A stretch of DNA of 39,626 bases from contig CAIUCS010000017.1 in the NCBI GenBank assembly GCA_903897715.1, forward strand, positions 1-39,626. Direction: 5' to 3'. This document shows, in pieces, positions 27,602 to 36,395 of this stretch; the stretch's first letter is position 1, and the number at the start of each line of letters is the position of its first letter. The notes beneath the pieces were generated by a model that made no database searches, had not been told where the DNA came from, and worked only from the letters and a program-made list of their open reading frames with translations. The position numbers and the translations under genes were made by a program. Source of the DNA: an uncultured Synechococcales cyanobacterium (GTDB lineage Bacteria > Cyanobacteriota > Cyanobacteriia > CAIUCS01).

Positions 27602-29461
27602 TTAACCATGTCGTTCAAGATAAGAACCCAAACTAACTAAAGACCAATAACGTCGGTACAGTTTAGCTGGCAACCCTAATTCCAAGTCTTGTTGGAAACG
27701 AGTTAAATTAATCTGGAATCCATAGTCTTCATTCAAAGACTTAAGAGCGTTTTCGGCAAAGTCTCTCATACTAGTTTTGAGATACCATCCATAGTCAAGG
27801 GTAAAACCAGTTTTTGGTCTTCTTAAAATAAATTGTAATTCCCGGGGTATTTGACAAGTGAGTAGGTTCTTCGGCTTTCTGGCGGGACTTTTCGTAGACC
27901 AAGGAAATCGAAACACTGTTTCTATATATGTTTTGCTTAGGTATGGAACTCGTAATTCTTGGTGATTAGCCATAGTCGCCCAGTCACTATCTTTTAATAA
28001 AGTATTCCTAAGATATCCTGTAATTTCAAGTATTGAAATTTGTGATTTAATATCTAAATCTTCCATTGAAAAATCATTGATGTCTATACCAGATGTACAA
28101 CTATGCCTCGAAAAAGGATATAGGGTATGGATTTGATTTAAAGTAAAGTATCGACGTTTTTCTTGTATTAATTTTCTTGGGGAATCTGCACCTTCTAATA
28201 AATTTTGAAGACGGTCTTTAAACACTTTTTCTTGCCCTGTTAAAATCAACTGAAGAATAGTCTTCAAAATAGGACTGGGTAGAAAAGATAAGAGTCTTTT
28301 CAAATGATAAATTTGGCTGAGTTGTTGAAAATGAGCATATCCCCCATGTAATTCATCCGCTCCACATCCACTAAGTACCACTGTTATCCCTTGTGAAGTA
28401 GAAGCCCTGGAAATTAAATAGGTGTTGAGTCCATCACTGGAGGGTTGATCCATTGCTTTGAATCCATCGATTATCCATTCACCGATCTGTTGAGTCGTAA
28501 CTCGGACAACGTGGTGCTTGATATTTAAAGTTTGTGCAGTAAGTGCTGCTAAAAAACTTTCGTCCTCGGTAGGACTATCAATGGCGAAGGTGAAAGCGGT
28601 GAGACGATGCTTGTCCTTTGCTGCCAAAAGAGCCGCTAGAAGGGTGCTATCTACCCCAGCCGACAGGAACAACCCCACGGGAACGTCGGATATTAACTGC
28701 TGTTCTAGACTGGTTTGCAGTGCTTGGTGGTGAACTATATTTAAGGGTGCGGATGATACTTGGTGAGCAATTGAAGTGATGTCCCAATAGATTTGAGGCG
28801 ATAAAGGTTCAAGTGGTTGGACTGTCAAATTTATCCAAGTGTAATGGGCTGGTGGAAAACAATGGATGAATTTTCTCAGAGTATTTGGTTCCTGAAAGCT
28901 TCCATAATAAAGATAGTCAGTGATTGCATTATGGTTATGGGTTGTTTCTACCAATCCACAGGCAATTAAAGCACGAACCTCTGAACCAAAGACTATCCCT
29001 CTATTTTTGGTGTAGGCATAATATAGTGGTTTTATACCAATATGATCTCGAGCAATTAAGATTTTTTGTTGGTGAGCATCAAATAAAATAAATGCAAACA
29101 TTCCTTCTATTTTATTGATTATTTCACTCCCCCAAACCCGATAACTGAATAGTAAAACCTCTGTATCTGTTAATGATTGAAACTGTATTCCTTGAGATTG
29201 AAGCATCCGCCTCAATTCTTGAAAGTTGTAGATTTCTCCGTTAAAAATTAAAACGTTGCCAGTATCAGGATCAATCATGGGCTGATGTCCGGCAGTACTT
29301 AAGTCTAGAATAGACAGACGGGTATGAATGAGGCAAATTTGATGATGAACGGTATTCCCCCGCCAAACACCATGGGAACTTGGACCACGATGGTGTAAAG
29401 CCTTTAAAATGGGGTTTGGATTGAGTGTTTCATTTCCAAAGTAACCAAAAATACCACACAT
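27602..29461 (-). CDS. asnB: Asparagine synthase (glutamine-hydrolysing), AsnB type
   Basis: A 619-aa class II glutamine amidotransferase. MCGIFGYFG supplies the N-terminal nucleophilic Cys2 after Met removal. LHHRGPSSHG, IFNGEIYNF and FLLFSYRVWG-like segments complete the glutaminase domain (about 1-210). The synthetase domain has the PP-loop SAGVDSTLLAALLAAK (SGGxDS in most paralogues) and VVLSGCGADELHGGYAHF. The C-terminal WATMANHQELRVPYLSKTYI is also typical. It could make asparagine, but AsnB paralogues next to glycosyltransferases often amidate sugars or modify surface glycans. Its 5-nt spacing to the downstream GT4 gene favours the second role. I consider the exact product uncertain. 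Confidence 0.9.
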   Translation of the reverse strand: MCGIFGYFGNETLNPNPILKALHHRGPSSHGVWRGNTVHHQICLIHTRLSILDLSTAGHQPMIDPDTGNVLIFNGEIYNFQELRRMLQSQGIQFQSLTDTEVLLFSYRVWGSEIINKIEGMFAFILFDAHQQKILIARDHIGIKPLYYAYTKNRGIVFGSEVRALIACGLVETTHNHNAITDYLYYGSFQEPNTLRKFIHCFPPAHYTWINLTVQPLEPLSPQIYWDITSIAHQVSSAPLNIVHHQALQTSLEQQLISDVPVGLFLSAGVDSTLLAALLAAKDKHRLTAFTFAIDSPTEDESFLAALTAQTLNIKHHVVRVTTQQIGEWIIDGFKAMDQPSSDGLNTYLISRASTSQGITVVLSGCGADELHGGYAHFQQLSQIYHLKRLLSFLPSPILKTILQLILTGQEKVFKDRLQNLLEGADSPRKLIQEKRRYFTLNQIHTLYPFSRHSCTSGIDINDFSMEDLDIKSQISILEITGYLRNTLLKDSDWATMANHQELRVPYLSKTYIETVFRFPWSTKSPARKPKNLLTCQIPRELQFILRRPKTGFTLDYGWYLKTSMRDFAENALKSLNEDYGFQINLTRFQQDLELGLPAKLYRRYWSLVSLGSYLERHG

Positions 29462-29651
29462 AAAATTAATTAAAATGTCCCATTCAAATTTATAATACTC
29501 CCCATATTTTGGACAGACTAATAAGACAGTCTCGCTACAACCAGTTTACTGAATTCTAGGGAGGATATTGCAAGCCATGCAGCGAAAATGACATAAGCAA
29601 GTAGCGGTGTGTAATTGAATACTAAGATGTGGGGCGGTTGTTCTAGATGTA

Positions 29652-29670
29652 AACAGGCTGGAAGCCTGTT
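29652..29670. repeat. Short dispersed-type inverted repeat
   Basis: AACAGGCT-GGA-AGCCTGTT, flanked by TGTA and CCACA, is a perfect 8-bp hairpin. Closely similar 'acaggct...agcctgt' hairpins are scattered through many cyanobacterial intergenic regions, so this is probably a dispersed repeat unit. Only one copy is in the window. Confidence 0.45.
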
Positions 29671-29800
29671 CCACAATTTAACAGTTGATTACTTGGAGCC
29701 ATGGCAGTTTCCTGTCTTCTGTCGAGTCAAACCGCTAATACCCTACAAGGGGGTGATGTAATGAATGTAACATCAAGGACTAATGTCCTACTCAGCGAGA

Positions 29801-29947
29801 TTACTGCTTAAATGTACTCTTGCTGTCTTGATATTGGGGAGTACCAGAGGGAAAGGAAACAGTTCGGGCAGCGGTAATTTCGAGGTTGGCTTGCTCTTCA
29901 CCATTTTTGTTTTGTTGAATGGTAATTTCTCTGTCGTTGTCCAGCAA
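29801..29947 (-). pseudogene. C-terminal fragment of an unknown protein, fused to the IS256 fossil
   Basis: A frame of 48 codons opens just inside the IS256 fossil, after a TGA, and ends at TAA. It reads REITIQQNKNGEEQANLEIT then AARTVSFPSGTPQYQDSKS and TFKQ. The polar, protein-like composition with a plausible natural C-terminus suggests the end of a host or mobile gene interrupted long ago by the IS. No start, no ribosome binding site. I do not recognise the family. Confidence 0.4.
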
Positions 29948-30038
29948 TCAAAATATCCTTGATTCCACGGTTATGAATTTCGGTGAGTACCGACAACCAG
30001 AATTTGGCTCCCTCATTTGGGGAAATTCACATACCCAT
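29943..30038 (-). pseudogene. IS256-family (Mutator) transposase fossil
   Basis: On the minus strand about 32 codons read GM-stop-ISPNEGAKFWLSVLTE followed by IHNRGIKDILIA. This matches the IS256-family transposase segment MWISPNEGAKFWLxVLTELKNRGVxDILIACVDG. The Trp codon TGG has become TGA. The expected next residues (CVDGLKGF) are replaced by unrelated sequence at about 29943, where the match breaks off. Upstream, a few codons (LGLP) may continue the match weakly. It is a small inactive remnant. Confidence 0.8.
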
Positions 30039-30185
30039 TCACGGTAGTCCTAAACAGGCAAGGGGGGGTCGGAAAACCCCTAGCCAAAATCATTACTTCC
30101 TTAGCACTATCGGAAAATTTCTATCATTGGTGACAAGCCTGTGATACCTTGAAACTACGGAGGATTGTTTTTCTGGAGTAGACCT

Positions 30186-30698
30186 GTGGACTTAAACCGT
30201 ATTCCTGCCCAACCTAAGGCTGGCTTAGTCAATGTTTTGATTGAAATTCCAGCGGGTAGTAAGAATAAATATGAATTTGATAAGGAAATTGGAGCATTCG
30301 CCCTTGATCGGGTACTTTATGCTTCAGTTCAATATCCCTATGATTATGGATTTATACCCAATACCCTTGCCGATGATGGCGATCCGTTGGATGGGATGGT
30401 TATCATGGATCAGCCTACTTTCCCCGGTTGTGTGATTACTGCCCGTCCTATTGGGATGCTGGAAATGGTAGATGGCGGCGATCGCGACGAGAAACTATTA
30501 TGTGTCCCTCATAAAGACCCACGTTATCAGGGCTTCAACACACTGGCTGACGTTGCTCCCCATCGACTTGAAGAAATCGCTGAATTTTTTCGCACCTATA
30601 AAAACCTAGAGAAGAAGCTTACTACTATTATGGGTTGGAAAGATGCTGATCAGGTATTTACCTTAGTTGAAAAGTGCGTTAAAGCCTATCATACTTAA
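30186..30698 (+). CDS. ppa: Inorganic pyrophosphatase (family I)
   Basis: A 170-aa soluble enzyme that hydrolyses pyrophosphate to two phosphates and so drives biosynthesis. The start is GTG ([17 protein letters not shown]) because GGAG lies 7 nt upstream; the longest frame uses a TTG and adds seven residues. Active-site blocks: [34 protein letters not shown] (the Asp-rich Mg site), [20 protein letters not shown] and [12 protein letters not shown]. Length is normal for prokaryotic family I. It converges on the AI-2E family gene with one base between the stop codons and no obvious terminator. Confidence 0.97.
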   Translation: MDLNRIPAQPKAGLVNVLIEIPAGSKNKYEFDKEIGAFALDRVLYASVQYPYDYGFIPNTLADDGDPLDGMVIMDQPTFPGCVITARPIGMLEMVDGGDRDEKLLCVPHKDPRYQGFNTLADVAPHRLEEIAEFFRTYKNLEKKLTTIMGWKDADQVFTLVEKCVKAYHT

Positions 30699-30699
30699 A

Positions 30700-31818
30700 C
30701 TACTGCGGGACAGTGGGGGAGAGGGCTGAACTTGGTTGGGAATGGTTGATCATCTGCTTAATCAAACTTGCTGTTGGAACAGCAATGAGCAGACCTAGTA
30801 ATCCAGCTATTTTAGCCCCCACTAACAATGACACTAAAATCCAAACTGGATTGAGCCCAGTAAAGTCACCCAAGAGTCGTGGGGCGATGGCATTTTCAAT
30901 CAATTGATTAATCAACATGGCGATTATCCAGGTTCGAAAACCTACACCAACGTCGTTCAAAGAGATAATCAGACAAACCAGAAAAATTGTAAAAGGGGCT
31001 CCAAATGGTACGAGTGCCATAACCCCCACCCCCAGACCAAACAATAACCCAAAGGGAACTCCCAAAACCAAGAAACAAATGATCATGGCTGAACCCATCA
31101 AACCAGCAATGGCAGCTTGTCCAACGTAGTAATTATGAAAACTCTGCCGTAAAGATTGCTTAATTCGTTGACTGGGGGTGTCGGGCAACCATTGAAATAC
31201 TCCATGCCACAGGCGATCGCCATGTAATAGTAAATAAAATGTCAAAACGATGGTTAAAACAAAATCTAAAACACTCCCGACAGTATCCAGAGCCAACGTT
31301 AAGAGGCGTTCGGTAAAAAATTGTAGTTGACTAGCAAAACGAGTGACCATTTGATCAGAAATTGCACTCCAATTAATGGGGAATCGTTGTAAGAAAGTAG
31401 GAATATTCAAGTTCTGTAATTGTTCTCTGGCGGTTGCAATCCATGCGGGGAGACGTTGCACCAATTCAGTTAACTGTCCCACCACTAAGGGACCTAACGT
31501 TAACCCCAGTAAAGTAATGAACAGTATCGTTACTATAAAAACCCAAAAAACAGCATACTGACGTTTGACCCGCCCCCGCTGTAACAACCGCACCGGATAA
31601 TCCAAAATAAATGAGAGGAGGGCAGCGGTCACCAGAATGCCAATAATAGATCGAAAGTACTGTAGCACCCCAATTAAAAGGGCTACATTTAATATAATCA
31701 GTGGAAAAACCAGTCCGCCAATTAACCATCGGGGAAGATGGTGTAGGGACCGCCAGGTGAACCGGGAGGAACTCTCCGAAGGAACAGGATTTTGGGTTTG
31801 GCTAGACATGGGAGCCAA
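30700..31818 (-). CDS. AI-2E / PerM-type family membrane transporter
   Basis: A 372-aa polytopic protein of the AI-2E exporter (PerM/YhhQ-like, COG0628) superfamily. After a Ser-rich cytoplasmic N-terminus come pairs of helices (LIGGLVFPLIILNVALLIGV and GILVTAALLSFILDYPVRLL). A long extramembrane helical stretch (about 110-180) follows, and then the family's C-terminal helices with the block LVLGVPFGLLFGLGVGVMAL, VPFGAPFTIF, and LINQLIENAIAPRLLG, where N-x-x-I-E-N-x-I is diagnostic. Members have been tied to AI-2 export, Na+/H+ exchange or osmotic tolerance, so the substrate is open. An alternative start three codons in (MSSQTQNP) is equally plausible. Confidence 0.88.
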   Translation of the reverse strand: MAPMSSQTQNPVPSESSSRFTWRSLHHLPRWLIGGLVFPLIILNVALLIGVLQYFRSIIGILVTAALLSFILDYPVRLLQRGRVKRQYAVFWVFIVTILFITLLGLTLGPLVVGQLTELVQRLPAWIATAREQLQNLNIPTFLQRFPINWSAISDQMVTRFASQLQFFTERLLTLALDTVGSVLDFVLTIVLTFYLLLHGDRLWHGVFQWLPDTPSQRIKQSLRQSFHNYYVGQAAIAGLMGSAMIICFLVLGVPFGLLFGLGVGVMALVPFGAPFTIFLVCLIISLNDVGVGFRTWIIAMLINQLIENAIAPRLLGDFTGLNPVWILVSLLVGAKIAGLLGLLIAVPTASLIKQMINHSQPSSALSPTVPQ

Positions 31819-31840
31819 TGAGCAATTAAATTATTTAACA

Positions 31841-31872
31841 TTGAATAATACCTTGGTTTGATCTGTTATGAT
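31841..31872 (+). promoter_or_regulatory. Candidate ffs promoter
   Basis: An extended -10 TG-T-TATGAT (hexamer 31867-31872) ends about 6 nt before the predicted 5' end of the SRP RNA. TTGAAT at 31841-31846 could serve as -35, though the 20-nt spacing is long. The position relative to the RNA supports it. Confidence 0.5.
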
Positions 31873-31877
31873 CTAAT

Positions 31878-31975
31878 TGATCCGGACTCATGCGATCACA
31901 ACGCCTAAACCTTGTCAGAACCGGAAGGTAGCAGCAACACGGGATGCTTGCGATAGGCGTGAACTCCGGGTCATT
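31878..31975 (+). ncRNA. ffs: Bacterial small signal recognition particle RNA (4.5S)
   Basis: The apical SRP core is unmistakable: TTGTCAGAACCGGAAGGTAGC continued by AGCAACACGGGATGC. It includes the GGAAG tetraloop-type loop with the 5' CAG and 3' GCAGCA asymmetric loop bound by Ffh. The ends pair: TGATCCGGA at 31878-31886 with TCCGGGTCA at 31965-31973, and ACGCCT with AGGCGT close the middle. TTTT follows at once as a short terminator tract. The RNA of about 96 nt acts with Ffh in co-translational membrane targeting, including thylakoid proteins. Confidence 0.93.
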
Positions 31976-32071
31976 TTAATAAACGTCGGCTTAAATCGTG
32001 GTTTTTCCATCACAATTATTCAAGTTCCAGAACCATTTAAGAATAGAATTCACCTTGGGGAAAACACACCT

Positions 32072-32446
32072 GTGAATCCATTAAATTCTTCCAGTAACCA
32101 GAACCTAGAGTTGGAATTAAATCGATTGCGAAAAGAATTGTATGTACGGGATCAACTGGTTCGGGAGCTTTCCCAAGAGCTTTTTCGGTTGGTGAAGGGG
32201 AAACAACCAATGTCCCACCACCCTCTCCCACTGAATACACAAATCCCGGAATTGCTGAATCTATCCAAGTCAAGTCATCAATCAGTGCCGCCGAAGCATT
32301 CCCATGAAGAACAACTGCTGATGAAGGATGAAGAGATTCGAGCCTTAAAGGAACGCAACCAACTTTTAGAAGAACAAGTAAAGAATCGACCCCAACTGAA
32401 TCATTCTACTGCTGGCGGTTCAATTTCCACATTTGGTCGCTCATGA
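32072..32446 (+). CDS. Small coiled-coil protein of unknown function
   Basis: A 124-aa protein if started at GTG 32072; the frame is open further upstream but there it runs through the SRP RNA gene, so a long form is wrong. GGGGA lies about 12 nt before the GTG. Residues about 10-45 (LELELNRLRKELYVRDQLVR then ELSQELFRLVKG) form a strong amphipathic heptad helix. A Pro/Ser/His-rich linker follows, then a second heptad helix (EEQLLMKDEEIRALKERNQL). The C-terminus is polar. No enzyme motif or membrane segment. The LYVRDQLVRELSQELFRLVK block looks conserved in cyanobacteria, but I cannot name the family. Confidence 0.65.
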   Translation: MNPLNSSSNQNLELELNRLRKELYVRDQLVRELSQELFRLVKGKQPMSHHPLPLNTQIPELLNLSKSSHQSVPPKHSHEEQLLMKDEEIRALKERNQLLEEQVKNRPQLNHSTAGGSISTFGRS

Positions 32447-32635
32447 TCATTGGAGCAGGGTTCAATGGACAATTGGCATAACTATTTACACCCCACTGGA
32501 GAAAAAATGTTAGGCTTTAGATTCCTTGGACACCGAAATGGCAGATGTACTTACATTCCAAATTAGGTTGAAATATTCCATATGCTAACAACTTGAAATC
32601 ACTGGTCTTACTTTTGAGTTTACTAATAAACGCCC

Positions 32636-33724
32636 ATGGACCTTCCCACGGCTTTGTCTCCCTCTCATTCCCAAAGCACTGAGCTAGATCAATTAAGGAG
32701 CGACCTGCTTCATCTTTTAGATCGATTGCCATCCCTCCACCATCAACCTTGGATTCAACGCACCCTTGCCACTTTGATTCGGTTGGCTGATGAAGAAATA
32801 GACCGGCTAGACTGGAAAATTGTAGCTGCTTCCATGCAAGATATGGAGCAGGGATTTAAGACCTTCTTCCCCTATCGCCATATCCGTAAAGTTGCCATCT
32901 TTGGCTCTGCCAGAACTACCCCCAAAGAGTTAGAGTATCAAACGGCAGTTACTTTTGCCCGTGATATTGTTCAACAGGGTTTTATGGTGATGACCGGAGC
33001 AGGAGGAGGGATCATGCAGGCGGGGAATGAAGGGGCAACCCCCCAACATTCCTTTGGCTTAAACATCTGGCTTCCTTTTGAACAAGGTGCTAATCCTTTT
33101 ATTCACGATGACCCGAAATTACTGAGGTTTAAATATTTCTTTACACGTAAATTATTTTTTTTGCGAGAAAGTGATGCCATCGCCCTATTTCCAGGTGGAT
33201 TTGGAACCCAGGATGAAGCATTTGAGTGCCTGACGTTAAGCCAAACAGGTAAATTTGGTCCGGCTCCAATGGTATTGGTGGATCGACCGGGGGGAAGTTA
33301 TTGGTATGAATGGCAGGATTATGTGCGAGACCACTTACTAAAGACTGGTTTGATTAGTTCTGATGATTTAAGCTTATATACCATCACCGATCAAGTCCAT
33401 GTTGCCTGTTCAACAATTATTAACTTTTATCGGGTATATCATTCCAGTCGTTATGTAGGCGATCGCCTAGTGATCAGGCTCAAAATTGAATTATCCGATG
33501 AAACAGTTGAAACACTCAATGACCAGTATTCTGACCTTTTACTGAGTGGGAAAATTATTAAAACTCCTCCTTTACCAGAAGAAGTTGGACATGAAACGTG
33601 GGCATTACCCCGATTATTGTTACATTTTAATCAGCGGAATCTAGGGCGATTACATCAATTTATTGGTGAGATCAATCAGATTTCTAGTGCATCCCCTGTC
33701 ATCGAGCATCCCGAAGAAAAGTAA
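32636..33724 (+). CDS. LOG-family (TIGR00730-like, 'lysine decarboxylase fold') protein
   Basis: A 362-aa protein with a Rossmann-like LOG domain at about residues 85-265. KVAIFGSARTTPKE, VMTGAGGGIMQAGNEGA and the signature LFPGGFGTQDEAFECLTLSQ are present. FKYFFTRKLFFLRESDA supplies the conserved Arg-Lys. Small LOG proteins are cytokinin-riboside-monophosphate phosphoribohydrolases, and PpnN-type enzymes cleave nucleoside monophosphates. This protein is longer, with a helical N-terminal domain (LADEEIDRLDWKIVAASMQD) and a C-terminal domain of about 100 residues, as in cyanobacterial homologues. The substrate is unknown. No clear ribosome binding site precedes the ATG. Confidence 0.85.
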   Translation: MDLPTALSPSHSQSTELDQLRSDLLHLLDRLPSLHHQPWIQRTLATLIRLADEEIDRLDWKIVAASMQDMEQGFKTFFPYRHIRKVAIFGSARTTPKELEYQTAVTFARDIVQQGFMVMTGAGGGIMQAGNEGATPQHSFGLNIWLPFEQGANPFIHDDPKLLRFKYFFTRKLFFLRESDAIALFPGGFGTQDEAFECLTLSQTGKFGPAPMVLVDRPGGSYWYEWQDYVRDHLLKTGLISSDDLSLYTITDQVHVACSTIINFYRVYHSSRYVGDRLVIRLKIELSDETVETLNDQYSDLLLSGKIIKTPPLPEEVGHETWALPRLLLHFNQRNLGRLHQFIGEINQISSASPVIEHPEEK

Positions 33725-33923
33725 GATGTCCTTTTTTATATTCCCAGGGAAGATAGCCATAGACAGGGCAATCAGTTACTATAAAGATAAGAATATCCTT
33801 CACTAGTTGTCATCAGGCAGGCATAGGGATGGTCTTTTGTGCGGCAGAATATACACCTAAGGCACTTCGTGGTTCCCTTTTGAATCATCATCGTAAGAAT
33901 TGATAACCTTTGAGGCTAAACTG

Positions 33924-34148
33924 ATGTTTTTTGATGAATTATTTCCTGTAGTACAAGAGTTGACCGGTCAACCGGTTGCATTTCTCGGTGGATTTGTAGC
34001 TGGGGTATTACGTCTAGGACTTGGGGACGAACCCGTGAAAAGCTGGTTGGATCAACACATTGGTTCTGACACTTTTTCTGTGTCAGATGCGCCAGCATCG
34101 AAACAAAACGTTAGCAGTAAAGGACCTCAGTCCATTTCAATTGACTAA
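33924..34148 (+). CDS. Conserved-looking small protein, 74 aa, upstream of aroE
   Basis: I start it at the ATG of MFFDELFPVVQELTGQPVAF, with TGAGG about 9 nt upstream. A TTG start would add eight residues. It continues LGGFVAGVLRLGLGDEPVKS then WLDQHIG, and ends in a Ser-rich tail. The body has an amphipathic helix, a Gly-rich turn (FLGGFVAGVLRL) and the block EPVKSWLDQ, which I believe recurs in small cyanobacterial proteins. The GGF-x-x-G segment is only mildly hydrophobic, so membrane association is uncertain. It ends 24 nt before aroE and is likely cotranscribed. Confidence 0.6.
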   Translation: MFFDELFPVVQELTGQPVAFLGGFVAGVLRLGLGDEPVKSWLDQHIGSDTFSVSDAPASKQNVSSKGPQSISID

Positions 34149-34172
34149 TTTTGATTGCTAAAGGATAACATC

Positions 34173-35060
34173 TTGATTAAGGGGACAACCCAACTGCTAG
34201 GGGTGATCGGAGATCCCATCACCCATTCCCTATCTCCAATTATCCACAATACGGCGATTCGCCATTTAGGACTAGACTACGCCTATGTTCCCTTCCGGGT
34301 GGGTGGTGAGGATTTGTCAACGGCGGTGGCTGGGTTAGCTGCCATTGGGGTTGTGGGATTTAACGTAACGATTCCCCATAAACAAGCAATTATGCCACTG
34401 CTAAGGGATATTTCCCCTTTCGCTGAAGGTATTGGGGCAGTGAATACGGTTTGGCGACAGAAGGATGGTTGGAGTGGCACCAATACGGATGTGGAGGGTT
34501 TTTTAGCTCCCCTGATTGATTTCATCCCCACTGATACCTGGAGACAACGCAGGGTTTTAGTGTTGGGGTGTGGCGGAGCAGCCCGTTCCGTTGTGGTTGG
34601 ATGTAGTCAGTTGGGATGCAGCTCCCTAGTTGTCTTTGGGCGGAATAAGAGCAAGTTGGAAGCCTTTTATGGGAGCTGGCTCAATTCTCCCTTGAAGAAT
34701 ACTCTTTCCCAAGTGTTATCTATCCATCCTTGGCAGCAACTTATGAATTACCTGCCCACTGTAGACTTAATTGTAAATACCACTCCCATCGGGATGCACC
34801 CCATCTCCGATACATCTCCCCTAGGGGAACAGGAAATGGATTTAATTGCTTCCCATGCAGTAGTCTATGACCTCATCTACACCCCAAGCCCTACAAAACT
34901 TTTACGTCAGGCACAATTAAGAGGATTGGTGATCATCGATGGTCAAGAGATGTTAATTCATCAGGGAGCCGCAGCTTTTAAGATATGGACCAGACAATCT
35001 CCTCCCATTGAAGTGATGCGAATGGCATTAAAAACCACAATTACTCCACAACCAGTTTAG
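34173..35060 (+). CDS. aroE: Shikimate 5-dehydrogenase
   Basis: A 295-aa NADPH-dependent enzyme reducing 3-dehydroshikimate, step 4 of the shikimate pathway to aromatic amino acids and quinones. I take TTG 34173 as the start because AAAGGA lies 7 nt upstream; another TTG six codons earlier is the longest frame. Substrate site: GDPITHSLSPIIHN, FNVTIPHKQ (catalytic Lys), GTNTDVEGF (catalytic Asp). NADP domain: VLGCGGAARSVV, VVFGRNKSKLE, VNTTPIGMHP, VYDLIYTPSPTKLLRQA and EMLIHQGAAAFKIW. The 3' end overlaps the convergent argD gene by 20 bp. Confidence 0.96.
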   Translation: MIKGTTQLLGVIGDPITHSLSPIIHNTAIRHLGLDYAYVPFRVGGEDLSTAVAGLAAIGVVGFNVTIPHKQAIMPLLRDISPFAEGIGAVNTVWRQKDGWSGTNTDVEGFLAPLIDFIPTDTWRQRRVLVLGCGGAARSVVVGCSQLGCSSLVVFGRNKSKLEAFYGSWLNSPLKNTLSQVLSIHPWQQLMNYLPTVDLIVNTTPIGMHPISDTSPLGEQEMDLIASHAVVYDLIYTPSPTKLLRQAQLRGLVIIDGQEMLIHQGAAAFKIWTRQSPPIEVMRMALKTTITPQPV

Positions 35061-36327
35061 CAAGGGTCAGGGATAGTAGTTGTAATGCTCGGTCTATTTC
35101 GTCTGCCGTTACGATCAAAGGAGGCACAAATCTCACCACTTTTGGACCAGCTGGTACTGTGAGAAGCCCTTGATGAATAGCTCCTTTAACAATCTCCATG
35201 GACGTAACGGGACTGTCATCTCTTAACACTAAACCATTCATTAACCCCCAACCACGCACTTCTGAAATCTCCTTTGGGTAACGACTGGCAATTACCTCTA
35301 GCCCAGACCGCAGTTGTTCACCCCGTTGGATTACATTCACTAAAAAATTGGGTTCCTCTAAACATTGACAGACAGATAGTGCCACTCCACACGCAAATGG
35401 ATTACCCCCAAAGGTACTGGCATGATCCCCTGGCTGAAAAATATCACAGAATTCTTTACATAGTAGGGCACCGATGGGAATCCCACCGCCGAGTCCCTTA
35501 GCTGAGGTAAAAATATCAGGCTCAATGTTTAAATGTTCATATCCCCATAACTGACCCGTCCGGCCGATTCCAACTTGAACTTCATCCATAATGAGCAGAA
35601 TGCCATAGTGATCACACAACTGCCGAACTCGTTGAAAATAGTTTATATTGCCAGGACGTACTCCCCCCTCTCCCTGTAATGCTTCCAGCATGATGGCTGC
35701 CACCTGCCGTTCATCGTGATCCAGAAGAGCGATCGCCTGTTCTAATGCATCTATATCATTATAGGGAACGTAGTAAAATCCAGGGACAAGGGGCTGAAAG
35801 TGCTGATGGTACTTAGGTTGTCCCGTAGCAGTTACGGTTGCCAATGTACGTCCATGGAAACTGGACTGGGCAGTAATGATAATTGGATGGGAAATATTGA
35901 GGACAGTGTGGGCGTATTTCCGGGCTAACTTAATTGCACCTTCGTTGGCTTCAGCCCCGGAGTTACAAAAAAATACCCGGTCAGCACAGGAATGACCTAC
36001 CAACCATTTGGCTAATTCCCCTTGTTGGGGGATGTAATAAAGGTTGGATACATGATGGAGGGTAGAAATTTGATGGGTAACGGCTGCCACCAATTTGGGA
36101 TGGGCATGACCCAAGGTACATGTAGCAATTCCAGCGACAAAGTCTAAATATTCAGTGCCTTCTGCATCCCATAGCCGACAACCATCCCCTCGGACAATTG
36201 CCAAGGGAAACCGTCCATAGGTTGACATCACATGGGCATCAAAATCGGAATAACTGAAAACGAGTTCTAAACCTGAATGATTTGGTACTGTTAACGATGA
36301 ATTGGGTACAGTGGCGACTGGGTTCAC
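35041..36327 (-). CDS. argD: Acetylornithine aminotransferase
   Basis: A 428-aa PLP enzyme (class III aminotransferase) that makes N-acetylornithine in arginine synthesis. The start is the GTG of MNPVATVPNSS with AAAGGAA about 7 nt upstream; an earlier GTG adds seven residues. Family marks: GRFPLAIVRGDGCRLWDAEG, YLDFVAGIATCTLGHAHPKL, FFCNSGAEANEGAIKLARKY, SFHGRTLATVTATGQPKYH, LIMDEVQVGIGRTGQLWGYE, and SAKGLGGGIPIGALL with the PLP lysine. STFGGNPFACGVAL binds the cofactor phosphate. The ArgD assignment is favoured over GABA or ornithine aminotransferase by overall pattern. It is convergent with aroE. Confidence 0.93.
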   Translation of the reverse strand: MNPVATVPNSSLTVPNHSGLELVFSYSDFDAHVMSTYGRFPLAIVRGDGCRLWDAEGTEYLDFVAGIATCTLGHAHPKLVAAVTHQISTLHHVSNLYYIPQQGELAKWLVGHSCADRVFFCNSGAEANEGAIKLARKYAHTVLNISHPIIITAQSSFHGRTLATVTATGQPKYHQHFQPLVPGFYYVPYNDIDALEQAIALLDHDERQVAAIMLEALQGEGGVRPGNINYFQRVRQLCDHYGILLIMDEVQVGIGRTGQLWGYEHLNIEPDIFTSAKGLGGGIPIGALLCKEFCDIFQPGDHASTFGGNPFACGVALSVCQCLEEPNFLVNVIQRGEQLRSGLEVIASRYPKEISEVRGWGLMNGLVLRDDSPVTSMEIVKGAIHQGLLTVPAGPKVVRFVPPLIVTADEIDRALQLLSLTLAKLVVE

Positions 36328-36395
36328 AAGCTTATTCCTTTCAAGCACGTTAATATAGCTAGGGATTCCTGTAAGGGATACAAGTTAAGAGAACG

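Noticed and set aside
31877-32071. Long N-terminal extension of the coiled-coil gene
   Set aside because: The extra codons run through the SRP RNA gene; the pairing and core motif of ffs explain that sequence better.
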